From assembly GCF_000427905.1 (NCBI RefSeq), contig NZ_KE386604.1, forward strand, positions 1 through 64,000: 64,000 bases of DNA, read 5' to 3'. The notes below the pieces were generated by a model, which was not told where the DNA came from, did not search any database, and worked only from the letters and a program-made list of their open reading frames with translations. The stretch comes from Thermocrispum agreste DSM 44070. GTDB taxonomy: Bacteria; Actinomycetota; Actinomycetes; Mycobacteriales; Pseudonocardiaceae. Below are positions 33,470 to 43,000 of this stretch, one piece after another. Made by a program: the position numbers and the translations under genes. The first letter of the stretch is position 1. Every line of letters starts with the position of its first letter.

Positions 33470-34413
33470 TGCCGGACATTCCTGGTGCACCACCGGTGCC
33501 GTTGTCGCAGCTGCATCGCGCCTCAGACCGGCTGACGTTCGTCTATCTGGAGCATTGCGTGGTGCATCGCGAGGACAATGCGATCACCGCACGAGACAAG
33601 CGAGGAACCGTGTACATTCCGGCGGCGACGCTCGGGGCGCTGCTGTTGGGGCCGGGTACCAACGTGAGTCAGCAGGCCATGGTGCTGCTTGCCGAAAGCG
33701 GTTCGACGGTGGTCTGGGTGGGCGAGCACGGCGTGCGGTACTACGCGCACGGCCGGACGCTCACGCAGAGCTCACGGTTGCTGGAGCGGCAGGCTGCGCT
33801 CGTGTCGGATCCCACCACTCGGCTTAAGGTCGCCCGGGAAATGTACGCAATGCGGTTTCCCGGCGAAGACGTTTCGCACCTGTCGATGCAACAACTGCGT
33901 GGCCGTGAAGGAGCCCGTGTTCGACGCCTCTACCAGGAGCACGCGAGAAGGACGGGCGTCAAATGGACGCGCCGCTCCTATGATCCGTCGAACTTCGACG
34001 ACAGCACGCCGATCAACCAGGCGCTGTCGGCGGCCAACGCCAGCCTTTACGGGGTCGTGCACGCCGTGGTCGTTGCTCTCGGTTGCGCCCCGGGGCTCGG
34101 ATTCATCCACACGGGACATGTGCTGTCGTTCGTTTTCGACGTGGCCGACCTCTACAAGGCGACCATCACGATTCCTGTCGCTTTCGACGTTGCACAGCGT
34201 GACTCGATCGACATCGCCGGTGATACCCGCCGAGCTGTCCGGGATGTCATGAAGGACGGGAAGTTCCTCGAACGATGCGTGCGAGACATCCACAAACTGT
34301 TGACCCCGGACGAGGAAGTCCGGGAGTACGGGCCCGAAGACATCGACAACCTCGTCATGTTGTGGGATGAGAATGGCCGCCACGTTCCAGGTGGAGTGGC
34401 GTACGACGAATGA
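33469..34413 (+). CDS. cas1: CRISPR integrase Cas1 (I-E)
   Basis: The 314-aa protein starts at ATG 33469 in a TGATG overlap with cas6e. Its catalytic site appears complete: Glu in LRGREGARVRRLYQ, His in LGFIHTGHVLSFVFDVADLY, and Asp in the same segment (FDVADLYK). The N-terminal beta domain shows RASDRLTFVYLEHCVVHRED. The total length is standard for I-E. With Cas2 it inserts new spacers next to the leader. Because both active-site and fold motifs are intact, adaptation may persist although cse1 is broken. Confidence 0.96.
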   Translation: MPDIPGAPPVPLSQLHRASDRLTFVYLEHCVVHREDNAITARDKRGTVYIPAATLGALLLGPGTNVSQQAMVLLAESGSTVVWVGEHGVRYYAHGRTLTQSSRLLERQAALVSDPTTRLKVAREMYAMRFPGEDVSHLSMQQLRGREGARVRRLYQEHARRTGVKWTRRSYDPSNFDDSTPINQALSAANASLYGVVHAVVVALGCAPGLGFIHTGHVLSFVFDVADLYKATITIPVAFDVAQRDSIDIAGDTRRAVRDVMKDGKFLERCVRDIHKLLTPDEEVREYGPEDIDNLVMLWDENGRHVPGGVAYDE

Positions 34414-34751
34414 CGGTCATCGTGGTCACGGCGTGCCCCGTGGGGCTCAGGGGGCATCTCACCCGCTGGCTGATGGAGATATCCCCAGGAGTGTTCATCG
34501 GCAAGATAACCGCACGAGTAAGGGATCGCGTCTGGGCAAGAGTGGTCGACATGGCCAAGACGGGGCGAGCGATCATGGTCTTCACGGCCGACAATGAGCA
34601 GGGGTACGACTTCGTCGTCCACGGTCACGACTGGATTCCGATAGATCACGACGGACTCAAGTTGATTCTCCGGCCCCACGCACCAAGCTCTGCTCCCGCG
34701 AAAGGATGGAGCAACGCCGCTCGACGACGTCGACGCCGCTATCGGAAATGA
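34410..34751 (+). CDS. cas2e: Cas2e (type I-E)
   Basis: The 113-aa protein starts at ATG 34410, overlapping cas1 (ATGA). TVIVVTACPVGLRGHLTRWL and MEISPGVFIGKITARVRDRV are diagnostic of the Cas2e subfamily. GRAIMVFTADNEQGYDFVVH and HDWIPIDHDGLKLILRPH complete the fold. A basic C-terminal tail (ARRRRRRYRK) may bind DNA. It is the last gene of the operon, 111 bp from the distal end of array 2, whose transcript runs towards it. Confidence 0.95.
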   Translation: MTVIVVTACPVGLRGHLTRWLMEISPGVFIGKITARVRDRVWARVVDMAKTGRAIMVFTADNEQGYDFVVHGHDWIPIDHDGLKLILRPHAPSSAPAKGWSNAARRRRRRYRK

Positions 34752-34862
34752 ATCGCTGAGATTCTCACGCCGAACCTGCCCACGCATCGCTGGTGTACAG
34801 CGCTGGAGCTCGATCGCTCGGCAGCTCCCCGGCTCAGCCGGTCTTCGCGGCGGAGCAAACCG

Positions 34863-35814
34863 GGGCCATCCCCGCACGCGCGGGGACGACGGGCGGATAT
34901 GCCCGATGATCTCCGCGTCGGCCGGATCAGCCCCGCGTGCGCGGGGACGACCAGCGGCTCAGACGTCACTGGCCTGGTGCTCCGTCCGGGATCAGCCCCG
35001 CGTGCGCGGGGACGACCACATCAGTCATAGCCGCCCTCTCCTCGTAGGAGGATCAGCCCCGCGTGCGCGGGGACGACAAGCACCGGACGCGGCCACGGCG
35101 GTCCGGGTGGCCATCAGCCCCGCGTGCGCGGGGACGACAACCACTGCATGAAGTGCCGGAACGCGGAGGACGGATCAGCCCCGCGTGCGCGGGGACGACC
35201 GCCTGGTCGATCTGGTCGACCAGCTCATCCAGCGGATCAGCCCCGCGTGCGCGGGGACGACCGTGATGGCCAAGCAGGTTGAGTACCTGATTGACGGATC
35301 AGCCCCGCGTGCGCGGGGACGACCGCCTGGTCGATCTGGTCGACCAGCTCATCCAGCGGATCAGCCCCGCGTGCGCGGGGACGACCGTGATGGCCAAGCA
35401 GGTTGAGTACCTGATTGACGGATCAGCCCCGCGTGCGCGGGGACGACGGCATCAGTTTCGCCGACATCGTGGCGGACGCCGGATCAGCCCCGCGTGCGCG
35501 GGGACGACCCGTACTGCGCCGCGATCGCCTTGACGATCCGCGGATCAGCCCCGCGTGCGCGGGGACGACCAGCAAGCAAGCCGAATGCCCACCGTCGCAG
35601 GAGGATCAGCCCCGCGTGCGCGGGGACGACTGGGTGAAAGCGGTGTAGGCCGCGAACAGCTCGGGATCAGCCCCGCGTGCGCGGGGACGACTTCTCAAGA
35701 AGGCTGGCCTTAAGGTTGTTGAGGGGATCAGCCCCGCGTGCGCGGGGACGACCGGGCAAACAGGTCAAGGGCAGCATCTCCGAGGAGGATCAGCCCCGCG
35801 TGCGCGGGGACGAC
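34863..35814 (-). CRISPR. Type I-E CRISPR array 2 (16 repeats, 15 spacers)
   Basis: Repeats of 28 bp (plus strand GGATCAGCCCCGCGTG..CGGGGACGAC) begin at 34863, 34924, 34989, 35050, 35111, 35172, 35234, 35296, 35358, 35420, 35481, 35542, 35603, 35664, 35725 and 35787. Read leftward, the repeat equals that of array 1 except for two loop bases (AC instead of GT). The left-most repeat is degenerate, as expected at the leader-distal end; the one at 35111 has CC for GG at its edge. Spacers are mostly 33 nt; five are 34 and one (34952-34988) is 37. Spacers at 35200-35233 and 35262-35295 recur exactly at 35324-35357 and 35386-35419, a 124-bp tandem duplication. Confidence 0.97.
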
Positions 35815-35860
35815 ACTTCCTGAGCTGCGACGATACACGACGGAACCCCAGTTTCTCGCA
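35815..35860 (-). promoter_or_regulatory. CRISPR array 2 leader
   Basis: Read on the minus strand, the 30 nt next to the first repeat (35844 to 35815) end in GCAGCTCAGGAAGT and match the array 1 leader at 27 of 30 positions; GAGAAAC outside is also similar. The leader marks transcription leftward, towards cas2. Confidence 0.75.
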
Positions 35861-36170
35861 CACTTGATTCCACCTCAGTCGGTTCGTGCCGCGACGCCGC
35901 GGCCGGGGGCGCAGATGCTCCTCGTAGCTCTGCGGCGCATCACACGTTCAGCCACGCCACTGGACGAGGGGCGCCGCAACTGACTATCCGCTCTGTCGGG
36001 GCCCCGGCAAGCACCGACAACGACCCCGGCTCCACGATCCGGAGTTCCGGTTTGATCCTGATTAAGTGGTCGGCCAACGAGAAGTTACACGGCGTGGGCG
36101 TCTTCCGCCCGTTCCGGCGACTATGCGGGGGAATCCGGCGAATTCCCGGCAGCTGATCATCGTTCGCCTC
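35861..36170. other. Intergenic region right of CRISPR array 2
   Basis: About 310 bp between the leader of array 2 and the next gene's promoter. I see no gene and no further CRISPR repeat. An open frame on the minus strand (35940-36203) has no recognisable domain and overlaps the start of the neighbouring gene, so it is not called. Confidence 0.4.
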
Positions 36171-36183
36171 TAGGCTGACAGAC
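36171..36183 (+). promoter_or_regulatory. -10 element for a leaderless start at 36184
   Basis: TAGGCT (36171-36176) is followed by 7 nt and GTG 36184, so the transcript should begin at or next to the start codon. No Shine-Dalgarno is present. Confidence 0.45.
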
Positions 36184-37119
36184 GTGATCACCAAGCCAGC
36201 CACGGCCGAGGTGCAGCGGCCGAGTCTCGGCCGCCGGGTGATCTGTTATGCGGCGATCGTCAGCGCGCTGCCGTACCTGGTGCTGAAGACGCTCTGGGTC
36301 GCGGGGGTGCCGGTCGGGGTCACCGACCCCGAGCTCGCCGACGATCCGTCGCTGCTGGCGTTGAACACGCTCACGCTGGCCATGGACGCCGTCGCCATCG
36401 TCCTGGCGGTCGTGTTCACCTACCCGTTCGGGCAGCGGTTGCCCGCGTGGCTGGTGCTCCTGCCGATCTTCGTCGGCTGCGGCCTGCTCGGGCCGATCGT
36501 GGTCGGAGTTCCGGTGGCCGTGGTGGCGACCGCCGTGGTGCGGGCACCGTCGCCGCAGGACGAGATCGCAATGCCGGTCGCCGAGTGGGTCGTCCCGCTG
36601 GTCTACACCGGCTTCGTCGTCCTCGGTGTGCTGCTCACCGCCGCGTTCGTGCTGTATGCGCGGCAGCGTTGGCCGGAGGTGTTCGAGCAGCGGACACCTC
36701 GGCTGACCGCGGCCGACCGGGGGTTTGCGGTAGCCGGGACGGTCCTGGCGCTCACCGCGGCCGTACTCCTGCTGATCGACGTCTTCCAGCCCAGCGAGGT
36801 CGCCCCGGCGGCCGCCGCAATGGCCATACTGCGGACTTTGCTGGCGCTGGCCGCGGTGGCGGGGGTCTGGTCGTTCTCTCCGGCTGGTGGTCGCAAGTTC
36901 GCCGCGCCCATGCTCGCCGCCTGGTTCGGGTCGTCCGCGGTGTTGGCCTGGGGTGGCTGGACCGTGGTGAACCTCGTCGGGGACACCGCGCTGGTGGCCG
37001 AGGACAGCCGGTGGTGGGAGCTGCCGGGCGGCCTGGCGCAACTGCTGAGTGGCGGACTGCTGGCGGTCGTCCTGGTTCGGGCGCTGCGCACCGTCACCAG
37101 GGGATCGTCAGCGGCCTGA
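36184..37119 (+). CDS. Multi-pass membrane protein, function unknown
   Basis: The 311-aa protein starts at GTG 36184 and has about seven TM helices (VICYAAIVSALPYLVLKTLW, VAIVLAVVFTYPFGQRLPAW, LVYTGFVVLGVLLTAAFVLY, AVAGTVLALTAAVLLLIDVF, LLSGGLLAVVLVRAL). I do not recognise the family; similar proteins occur in actinobacteria as hypothetical membrane proteins. The 3' end overlaps the convergent acyltransferase gene by 12 bp. Its start is leaderless (TAGGCT 7 nt upstream). There is no link to the CRISPR island beyond position. Confidence 0.72.
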   Translation: MITKPATAEVQRPSLGRRVICYAAIVSALPYLVLKTLWVAGVPVGVTDPELADDPSLLALNTLTLAMDAVAIVLAVVFTYPFGQRLPAWLVLLPIFVGCGLLGPIVVGVPVAVVATAVVRAPSPQDEIAMPVAEWVVPLVYTGFVVLGVLLTAAFVLYARQRWPEVFEQRTPRLTAADRGFAVAGTVLALTAAVLLLIDVFQPSEVAPAAAAMAILRTLLALAAVAGVWSFSPAGGRKFAAPMLAAWFGSSAVLAWGGWTVVNLVGDTALVAEDSRWWELPGGLAQLLSGGLLAVVLVRALRTVTRGSSAA

Positions 37120-38214
37120 CGCGGCTGGCGTGCGCTGCGCAGCGTCCGCCCGCTTTTCCCTGGCCCGCACCCACCGGTTCAGCGGTGCTTCGAAGAACCG
37201 GTGCGCCACTTCGGTCACCGCCGCGAGCAGCAGCAACGCGAGCACCAGGGCGAGATCGGTGCCCAGTTCGGGGGAAAGCCAGTCGAGCATCGGATACAGG
37301 CACAGCGGGTGCAGCAGGTAGATCGCGTAGGTGCGGGCGGACCATGCCTTGGTCAGCTTCGCCCTGCTCACCCGGTCCGATGCGGCCATGGCCAGCACCA
37401 CCACGCAGAAGACCAGCGCCAGCGTGCGGGGGTGTTCGGTGCCGGTGTGGAAGTGGCCCCCAATGCGATCGGCCCAGACGAACAGCAGGAAGTGCACGGC
37501 GCCGATGCTCACGCCCGCGCTCATCGGCACCTTGCCCGCGCGCACCAGGGAGATCAACATGCCGATGATCAGCACCGGGAAGTACGCGGCGATGATCCCG
37601 AACCGGCGGGTGGCGATGTCCGCGCCGTTGCTGGTCAGGCCGAGCACGATGATCACCAGCGCGGCGGCGAGCGCGGGCGGGATCCACGCGTGGCGGCGCA
37701 GCAGCGGGATGGTGATCGCCACATACGCGTAGAAGAACACCTGCACCAGCAGCGTCCAGGCCGGGCCGATGATGATCACTTCCGGCGTGGTGAAGAAGCC
37801 GACCATGGTCGAGCCGGTCAGCAGGTCCAGCATGTCCATCGACGTCTGCTTGCTCTCCGAGCGGTAGACGCCGATGTTGATCAGGATCCAGCCGGCCAGC
37901 GACACCACCAGCAGCAGCGGGAAGATCCGCACCAGGCGACGGCGAAGGAACTGCGGCGCCGTCTCGCGGTCCGCCACGTGGGTGACCACCAGTCCGCTGA
38001 CCACGAGGAACGTGGCCACCCCGAGAAACGACAGGGTCGGGTTCAGATGCAGTGGGGCGATCACGTCCTGGTCGACCCACGCCGAAGCCCACCACTCGTG
38101 TCCGCGGGTGGAGTACCAGCCTGCAATGTGCGTGTAGACGACCAGCAGCGAAGCGAGCACACGCAACAGGTCGAGCCCGTAGTACCGGGCCCTGGTGCCC
38201 ACGGGTGCGGTCAT
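37108..38214 (-). CDS. Acyltransferase 3 family membrane protein
   Basis: From ATG 38214 (overlapping the upstream stop by 4 bp) the protein has 368 aa. YYGLDLLRVLASLLVVYTHI is the acyltransferase-3 signature, with the R/H pair thought to be catalytic. PTLSFLGVATFLVVSGLVVT and FLRRRLVRIFPLLLVVSLAG follow, then about ten TM helices. AIYLLHPLCLYPMLDWLSPE and the RFFEAPLNRW end are standard. These enzymes transfer O-acyl groups to sugars of surface glycans or lipids. It is the last gene of a minus-strand operon with glycosyltransferases, which supports a glycan-modifying role. Confidence 0.9.
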   Translation of the reverse strand: MTAPVGTRARYYGLDLLRVLASLLVVYTHIAGWYSTRGHEWWASAWVDQDVIAPLHLNPTLSFLGVATFLVVSGLVVTHVADRETAPQFLRRRLVRIFPLLLVVSLAGWILINIGVYRSESKQTSMDMLDLLTGSTMVGFFTTPEVIIIGPAWTLLVQVFFYAYVAITIPLLRRHAWIPPALAAALVIIVLGLTSNGADIATRRFGIIAAYFPVLIIGMLISLVRAGKVPMSAGVSIGAVHFLLFVWADRIGGHFHTGTEHPRTLALVFCVVVLAMAASDRVSRAKLTKAWSARTYAIYLLHPLCLYPMLDWLSPELGTDLALVLALLLLAAVTEVAHRFFEAPLNRWVRAREKRADAAQRTPAASGR

Positions 38215-39416
38215 CGGGCGATCACCACGCTCAGCCGGTGCACCGCCTCTGCCAGGGCCAGGGTGACGGCGATCGCGATCAGGACGGCGACGCCGAACGG
38301 CAGCTTGGCGTAGTACAGCCCGCCGACCAGCGGATAGCCGAGCGCGCAGGCCAACAGAACCGCTGGATACGCCCGTGAGCCCAGCCAGCGGACCACCCGG
38401 TTGCTGTCGGCTTTGCCTCCGTGTGCGGGGGCCCGCGCGGCCAGCAGAACCACGAGCGCGACGAACAGCAGCGTGACTGGCAGCCACTGTTCGGCCAGCA
38501 GCTGGTACCCGTGCTCGGCGGCGACGAACACCGCGAGGCATCCGACGCCGATCGGCCCGGCGGGCCAGCCCGAGCCCGGATGCCTGCGGACGACCCACGC
38601 CAGCTGCCCGACCAACGCGAACATGCACCAGGTCGTCAGCTCACCCAGCTTGTGATACCAGCCGCCGGCTCCCGCGGCGGTCAGCACCACGGCCGAGATC
38701 ACTACGAGCTGCACGGCGAGCCCGGTGAGCGCGAGCCACCGGCTACGGGTGAGCAGCGGCGCGGTGAGCGCGATCAACACCGCGGTGAGGAAGGCCGCCG
38801 CCACAGCCCAGCCAAGCCCGATGAGGCTGTCGTGCCCGGCCAGTCGCTCCGCCAGCAGCAGGTTCAGCGGCAGCGTCCCCGGTTCCGGATCGGGCCGCCG
38901 AGGTTCGGTGAACGGTTCCGCGTTGCCGAGCAGCAGCAGGTAGCTGAGCGTGCAAGCCAGCACGTACGGCAGGTAGCCGCGGGCGACCACCTGCCAGAGC
39001 AGCCTGCCGCGGCCCAGCCCGGGCCGGGTGAGCCGGTCGCAGGCCCAGAAGCCCCCGGCGGCCAGCAGCAGCCCGATGCCGAACAGGCCGAAGTCGGCGC
39101 CGACGCCCAGCGGGAACGACAACCACTCCCGGGTCGCCAGCACCACGTCCGGAGTGAAACCGTGCCGCACCGGCCACAACGCCACCAAGTAGCTGTAGAG
39201 CACAAGCACGACACCGGCCGCCGCCATGACGTACATGCCCGCCGGCCGTGGTGGCTGCGACGGCCGTGCCGTGGTCGCCGTTTGCACCGCCGGGATCGGC
39301 TGCGTCTGCCAGTTCGTCGGGTCGGCCCTGGGATCGAAGCCGGCCTGCGGCACAGGCGCGACCCGCGAGAACCCCGTCCGCTCGGGTTCCCGCCACAGCC
39401 GCGTGGTGTCAGTCAT
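38211..39416 (-). CDS. Acyltransferase-like multi-pass membrane protein
   Basis: From ATG 39416 the protein has 401 aa: a Pro/Thr-rich cytoplasmic N-terminus of about 65 residues (TNWQTQPIPAVQTATTARPS), then about ten TM helices. Helices such as MYVMAAAGVVLVLYSYLVAL and LTGLAVQLVVISAVVLTAAG, the loop WYHKLGELTTWCMFALVGQL, and the C-terminal LALAEAVHRLSVVIAR resemble acyltransferase-3 proteins in layout. The catalytic R/H motif of the first helix is not obvious, so it may be a degenerate relative. It overlaps the genes on both sides (8 bp upstream, 4 bp downstream), so the three are translationally coupled. Confidence 0.72.
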   Translation of the reverse strand: MTDTTRLWREPERTGFSRVAPVPQAGFDPRADPTNWQTQPIPAVQTATTARPSQPPRPAGMYVMAAAGVVLVLYSYLVALWPVRHGFTPDVVLATREWLSFPLGVGADFGLFGIGLLLAAGGFWACDRLTRPGLGRGRLLWQVVARGYLPYVLACTLSYLLLLGNAEPFTEPRRPDPEPGTLPLNLLLAERLAGHDSLIGLGWAVAAAFLTAVLIALTAPLLTRSRWLALTGLAVQLVVISAVVLTAAGAGGWYHKLGELTTWCMFALVGQLAWVVRRHPGSGWPAGPIGVGCLAVFVAAEHGYQLLAEQWLPVTLLFVALVVLLAARAPAHGGKADSNRVVRWLGSRAYPAVLLACALGYPLVGGLYYAKLPFGVAVLIAIAVTLALAEAVHRLSVVIAR

Positions 39417-40035
39417 CCGGCTCGACCGCCCGCACCTGTGCCTCGAGGACCTGGAAGAACTTCGCCTCGGCCGACGCACGCCGAGGCCCCCGGAATTCCA
39501 CCCGCACCAGGATGTCGTCGTGCTGGTAGTGCGCTCGGCCGCCCGGCTCGGCCGGGTTCTTCCCGCCGATGACCCCGGCGTGCACGCCCTTCGGCACGCG
39601 CCTGGTCACCCGTTCGAAGCCGTAGTCGTCCTGCAGCTTCGCCAGCTCGTTCAGCGCCGTGCGGGCATCCTGCCTGCTGGGCATCTGCACCAGCAGCACG
39701 ATGGCTTTGCCCACGTCGTGCCTGCTCACCGCCAAACGCACCCGGCCACCGCCGTTGGTGTACAACGCCAGCAGCTCGTCCCTGGTGAGCATGCGCTGAC
39801 CCGCCACCGCGGCGAGCGAGTCCACCTGCGCATAGTTCTCCTTCGCCCCACCGATCTCGGCGACGGCCAGCGGGTCCACCGGTGACCGGCCCGATTCGCC
39901 GATCGGGGGAGTGCCCCTGGCGTGCTTGAGCGGCACGTACTGCCCCCACGCGATCCATCCGCAGACGCCCAGGGCGATGATCGCTACCGCGGCGACGACG
40001 GTCGTGACGATCCGACCTGCGTTCGTCGACCTCAT
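39409..40035 (-). CDS. Membrane-anchored protein with C-terminal domain shared with two nearby paralogues
   Basis: The 208-aa protein has one N-terminal TM helix (IVTTVVAAVAIIALGVCGWI) and an extracellular part. Its C-terminal pattern VRLAVSRHDVGKAIVLLVQM ... HYQHDDILVRVEFRGPRRAS ... FFQVLEAQVRAV resembles the C-terminal domains of the proteins at 43836-45104 and 46356-47597. The common layout is an alternating strand-helix fold with a final helix. The function is unknown. It lies between acyltransferase and glycosyltransferase genes in one operon, suggesting a partner in surface assembly. Confidence 0.7.
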   Translation of the reverse strand: MRSTNAGRIVTTVVAAVAIIALGVCGWIAWGQYVPLKHARGTPPIGESGRSPVDPLAVAEIGGAKENYAQVDSLAAVAGQRMLTRDELLALYTNGGGRVRLAVSRHDVGKAIVLLVQMPSRQDARTALNELAKLQDDYGFERVTRRVPKGVHAGVIGGKNPAEPGGRAHYQHDDILVRVEFRGPRRASAEAKFFQVLEAQVRAVEPDD

Positions 40036-40063
40036 CGCCTACCCCCAAGGCGCCTCCGGTGGG

Positions 40064-43000
40064 TCAGCGCGGATGCAGCCACAACGTGAGGAATCCCGTT
40101 TCCTCGGCGCGCGCCAACCGTACGAGTTCAGCGTCGTCGACGGAACCCTCTTCCGGCCCGTCTGTGCCCACAATCACCGGGACATATCCCAGCTCCCGGT
40201 ACCCCGTCAACGCCGCGCGCGGATCGTCGCCCAGTTCTTCGATGGCGTCCGGGCAGAATTCGCACACCACCTCGGGCTTGTCGCGGCGCAGCACCTCGGC
40301 CAAGCCGGCCAGCGCACGGTGGTCACGCCCCTGCAGATCCACCTTGACCACGGTGACCGAGGCGTCCCGTATCTCGGGGACCTGATCCAGCCGCACGGCC
40401 GGCACGCCCACCTCGGAGTCGGCGGAGCGAACGGCCCGAACCCGGTGATCGCCGCTGTTGCCGGAGTCCGGGCTGATCAGCTCGACCACGCCGTCCGCGT
40501 CCCAAGCCGCGACCTGAATGGCGTGCACGCGGTCCCGGATCGAGGTGGGCAGATTCGCCGCCACGTTGCGCTCGAGGCAGGCGAAGTTCGTCGGGTGAAC
40601 TTCGACCGCGACGGCCTTCTCGACCTGCGGGCATGACCGCAGCAGCCGCAGCGTGTGATAGCCGACGTGCGCTCCGACGTCGACGAATGCGCCGGGACGC
40701 TCGCTCATCAGCTTCCGCAGCAGCGCGGCTTCCGCTTCCTCCCACGAACGGTGATAGGCGATCCACTCCCGGACCACGGTGTCCTGCGGCAGCAGCAGGG
40801 CACCCGCGTCGCACAGCACCACGTCCATGCCGTCGGGCACCGGGGCGTGCAGCATCCGGGCGGCTTCGTGCACCGCATCGATCTCGCGTCGCAACGTCTG
40901 CAGCGTGTGCTCGACGGTGTCGGCACGTTCGTCCCGAGAGGCGAACATCGCGTGCGTCCAGCGTTCGCTCTGCTGGACCCGGTCGTTGAGCTTGTCCAGG
41001 TCGGACGTGGACGCCACATGCTCCTGGGCAGCACGCAGCTGCTCGAGCTGGTCCCGCACGCTGGTCACCTCGCGCATGGCGTGCCCGGCCCGCTTCACCG
41101 CCGGGCCGGCCGCCCGGTCGACCTCGGCCTGGATCCGCTCGGACAGCATGGTCTCCTGCGCGGCCAGCCGCGCTTCCAGGCTTTCGATGCGCGACAGCAG
41201 CAACGCCGCGGACTGCTCGACACTGTCGGCGATCGCCGAGTGGATTCCGCGCTGGTGCACGTCGTAGTGGTCGAGGACGCGCAGCACGGCCTTGCGCATG
41301 GCCGGGGCGCCGGGAAGCCGGGACGCGGTGTGCGGGTCCGGCGGCTGCTCGACCTTGCCGCGAGCCGCGCGCAACGGGTCGAGCGGATCCACCACCGCGG
41401 GTTGCGCCGCAGCGGCGGCGTGCCGGGCCTGCCACTTCTGATACGCCTGGCGCAGCTGGGTGGCCATCCACTCGGAGGCGGCCTTCATCGTGCGGGTGCG
41501 CAGCACGTGCTCGCGGGCTGCCCGGCCGCGGCGCGCGGCCTCCTCGGGGTCGTCGGCCACTTCCCGCATCGCCGCGGCCGCCGCGTCGAGGTCGGGATCC
41601 GCCCACACCGCGTCGGCGTGGTACGGGAAGTTGCCCTTCCCGACCGGGATCAGCCGGTACGGGATCGGCCACCCGGTGCGTTCGTCGAAGAACTCCGTAG
41701 TGGACGAGTAGTCGGTGCTGATCACCGGCAGGCCCCGGGCCATCGCCTCGGCCACCGTCAGCCCGAACCCTTCCGAGCGGTGCAGTGACACGTAGCAGTC
41801 CGCGCTGCGGTACAGCTCGTCCAGTTCCTCGACGCTCAAATACCGTTCGACGAGCTCGATCCGGTCGTCGCCCGCGACGAGCACCCGGAGCCGTTCCGCG
41901 TTGTGCGGGTTCTTGTCCCCGTTGATCGCCTTGATGGTCAGCCGCACGTCGTCACGTTCGGGGAAGGCACGCTGGAAGGCCTTGACCAGGCCCCACGGGT
42001 TCTTCCGCTCCCCGACCGAGTTGAAGTCGAACGCGAACAGGAACCGCACCGGGTCTCCGGGCTTGCGCTTCCGGTCGACCGGTGCGCCCGGGTCCCGCAC
42101 CGGAACCGGGATGGTCTTCACCGGGACGGTGGCGGCCGCCGCGATGGCCTCCCGGCAGAACTCGCTGATCGTCCACACCTCGTCGACCATGTCGAAGGCG
42201 TCGTGCTGCCAGGAGGGGAAGTCCTCCAGCTCCCACGCCCACAGGCCGATGACGTAGCGCTCGTGGGCCAGCTCCGGGTAGTTGGCCAGGATCACCGGCG
42301 TCTGGTCGGCGTTCACCGCCAGCACGGTCACCGGGAAACGCGGTCGGCCGACGGTCCCCTTGTGACGCACGCCGGTGCGGTTGGACAGCGACCGCTCCTC
42401 GACCACCGAGATCACGTCGATGCCCGCCCGGGTGATGGCCTCGTGCACGATGCGGCCCATCTCGCCCAGGCCCAGTTCGGCGGTCAGGTAACCGGCCAGG
42501 TTCACCCCGAACTCGTCCACCGGGCGGGCCATCGGCGGCGGGTCCTCCGGCACCGCCCACTCCGGAAGCAAGCCCTCCTTCACCCCGGACCCCGCGCACC
42601 AGTGCCGGAACGCCTCCGCGTCGGGCCCGGTGGGCTTGGGGAAGGCCAGCTGCAGGTCGACCCTGCTGTGCCAGGCGGCCATGGCCAGCCGGTGCAACCC
42701 GGCAGCCGCCTGGGCCTGGTCCTCCGGCGAGGTGAGCCATTCGCGCAGCGCAGTCCCGCCGTCCGGACCGAACGCGTGCGGTGGGATTTCCGGGCGGAGA
42801 CGCGGCGAGGGCAGATTGACGTCCGGGCCTTCGGCGAGAACCCAGCCTGCCCGGAACACCCGCCGGATGGTGCGGGTCAGCGGCGTGCCGTCCGGGAAGG
42901 TGGCGTAGCCGTAAGGGATGGCTTCCAGCGTCTCGGCGTAGCCCGCTTCGCGCAGGGCGGCGCCGTAGGAGTCGCACAGCTCGCGCAGCACCGGATGGTC

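Noticed and set aside
34752-34862. Additional gene or anti-CRISPR-like ORF between cas2 and array 2
   Set aside because: Only 111 bp, no open frame with ribosome site.
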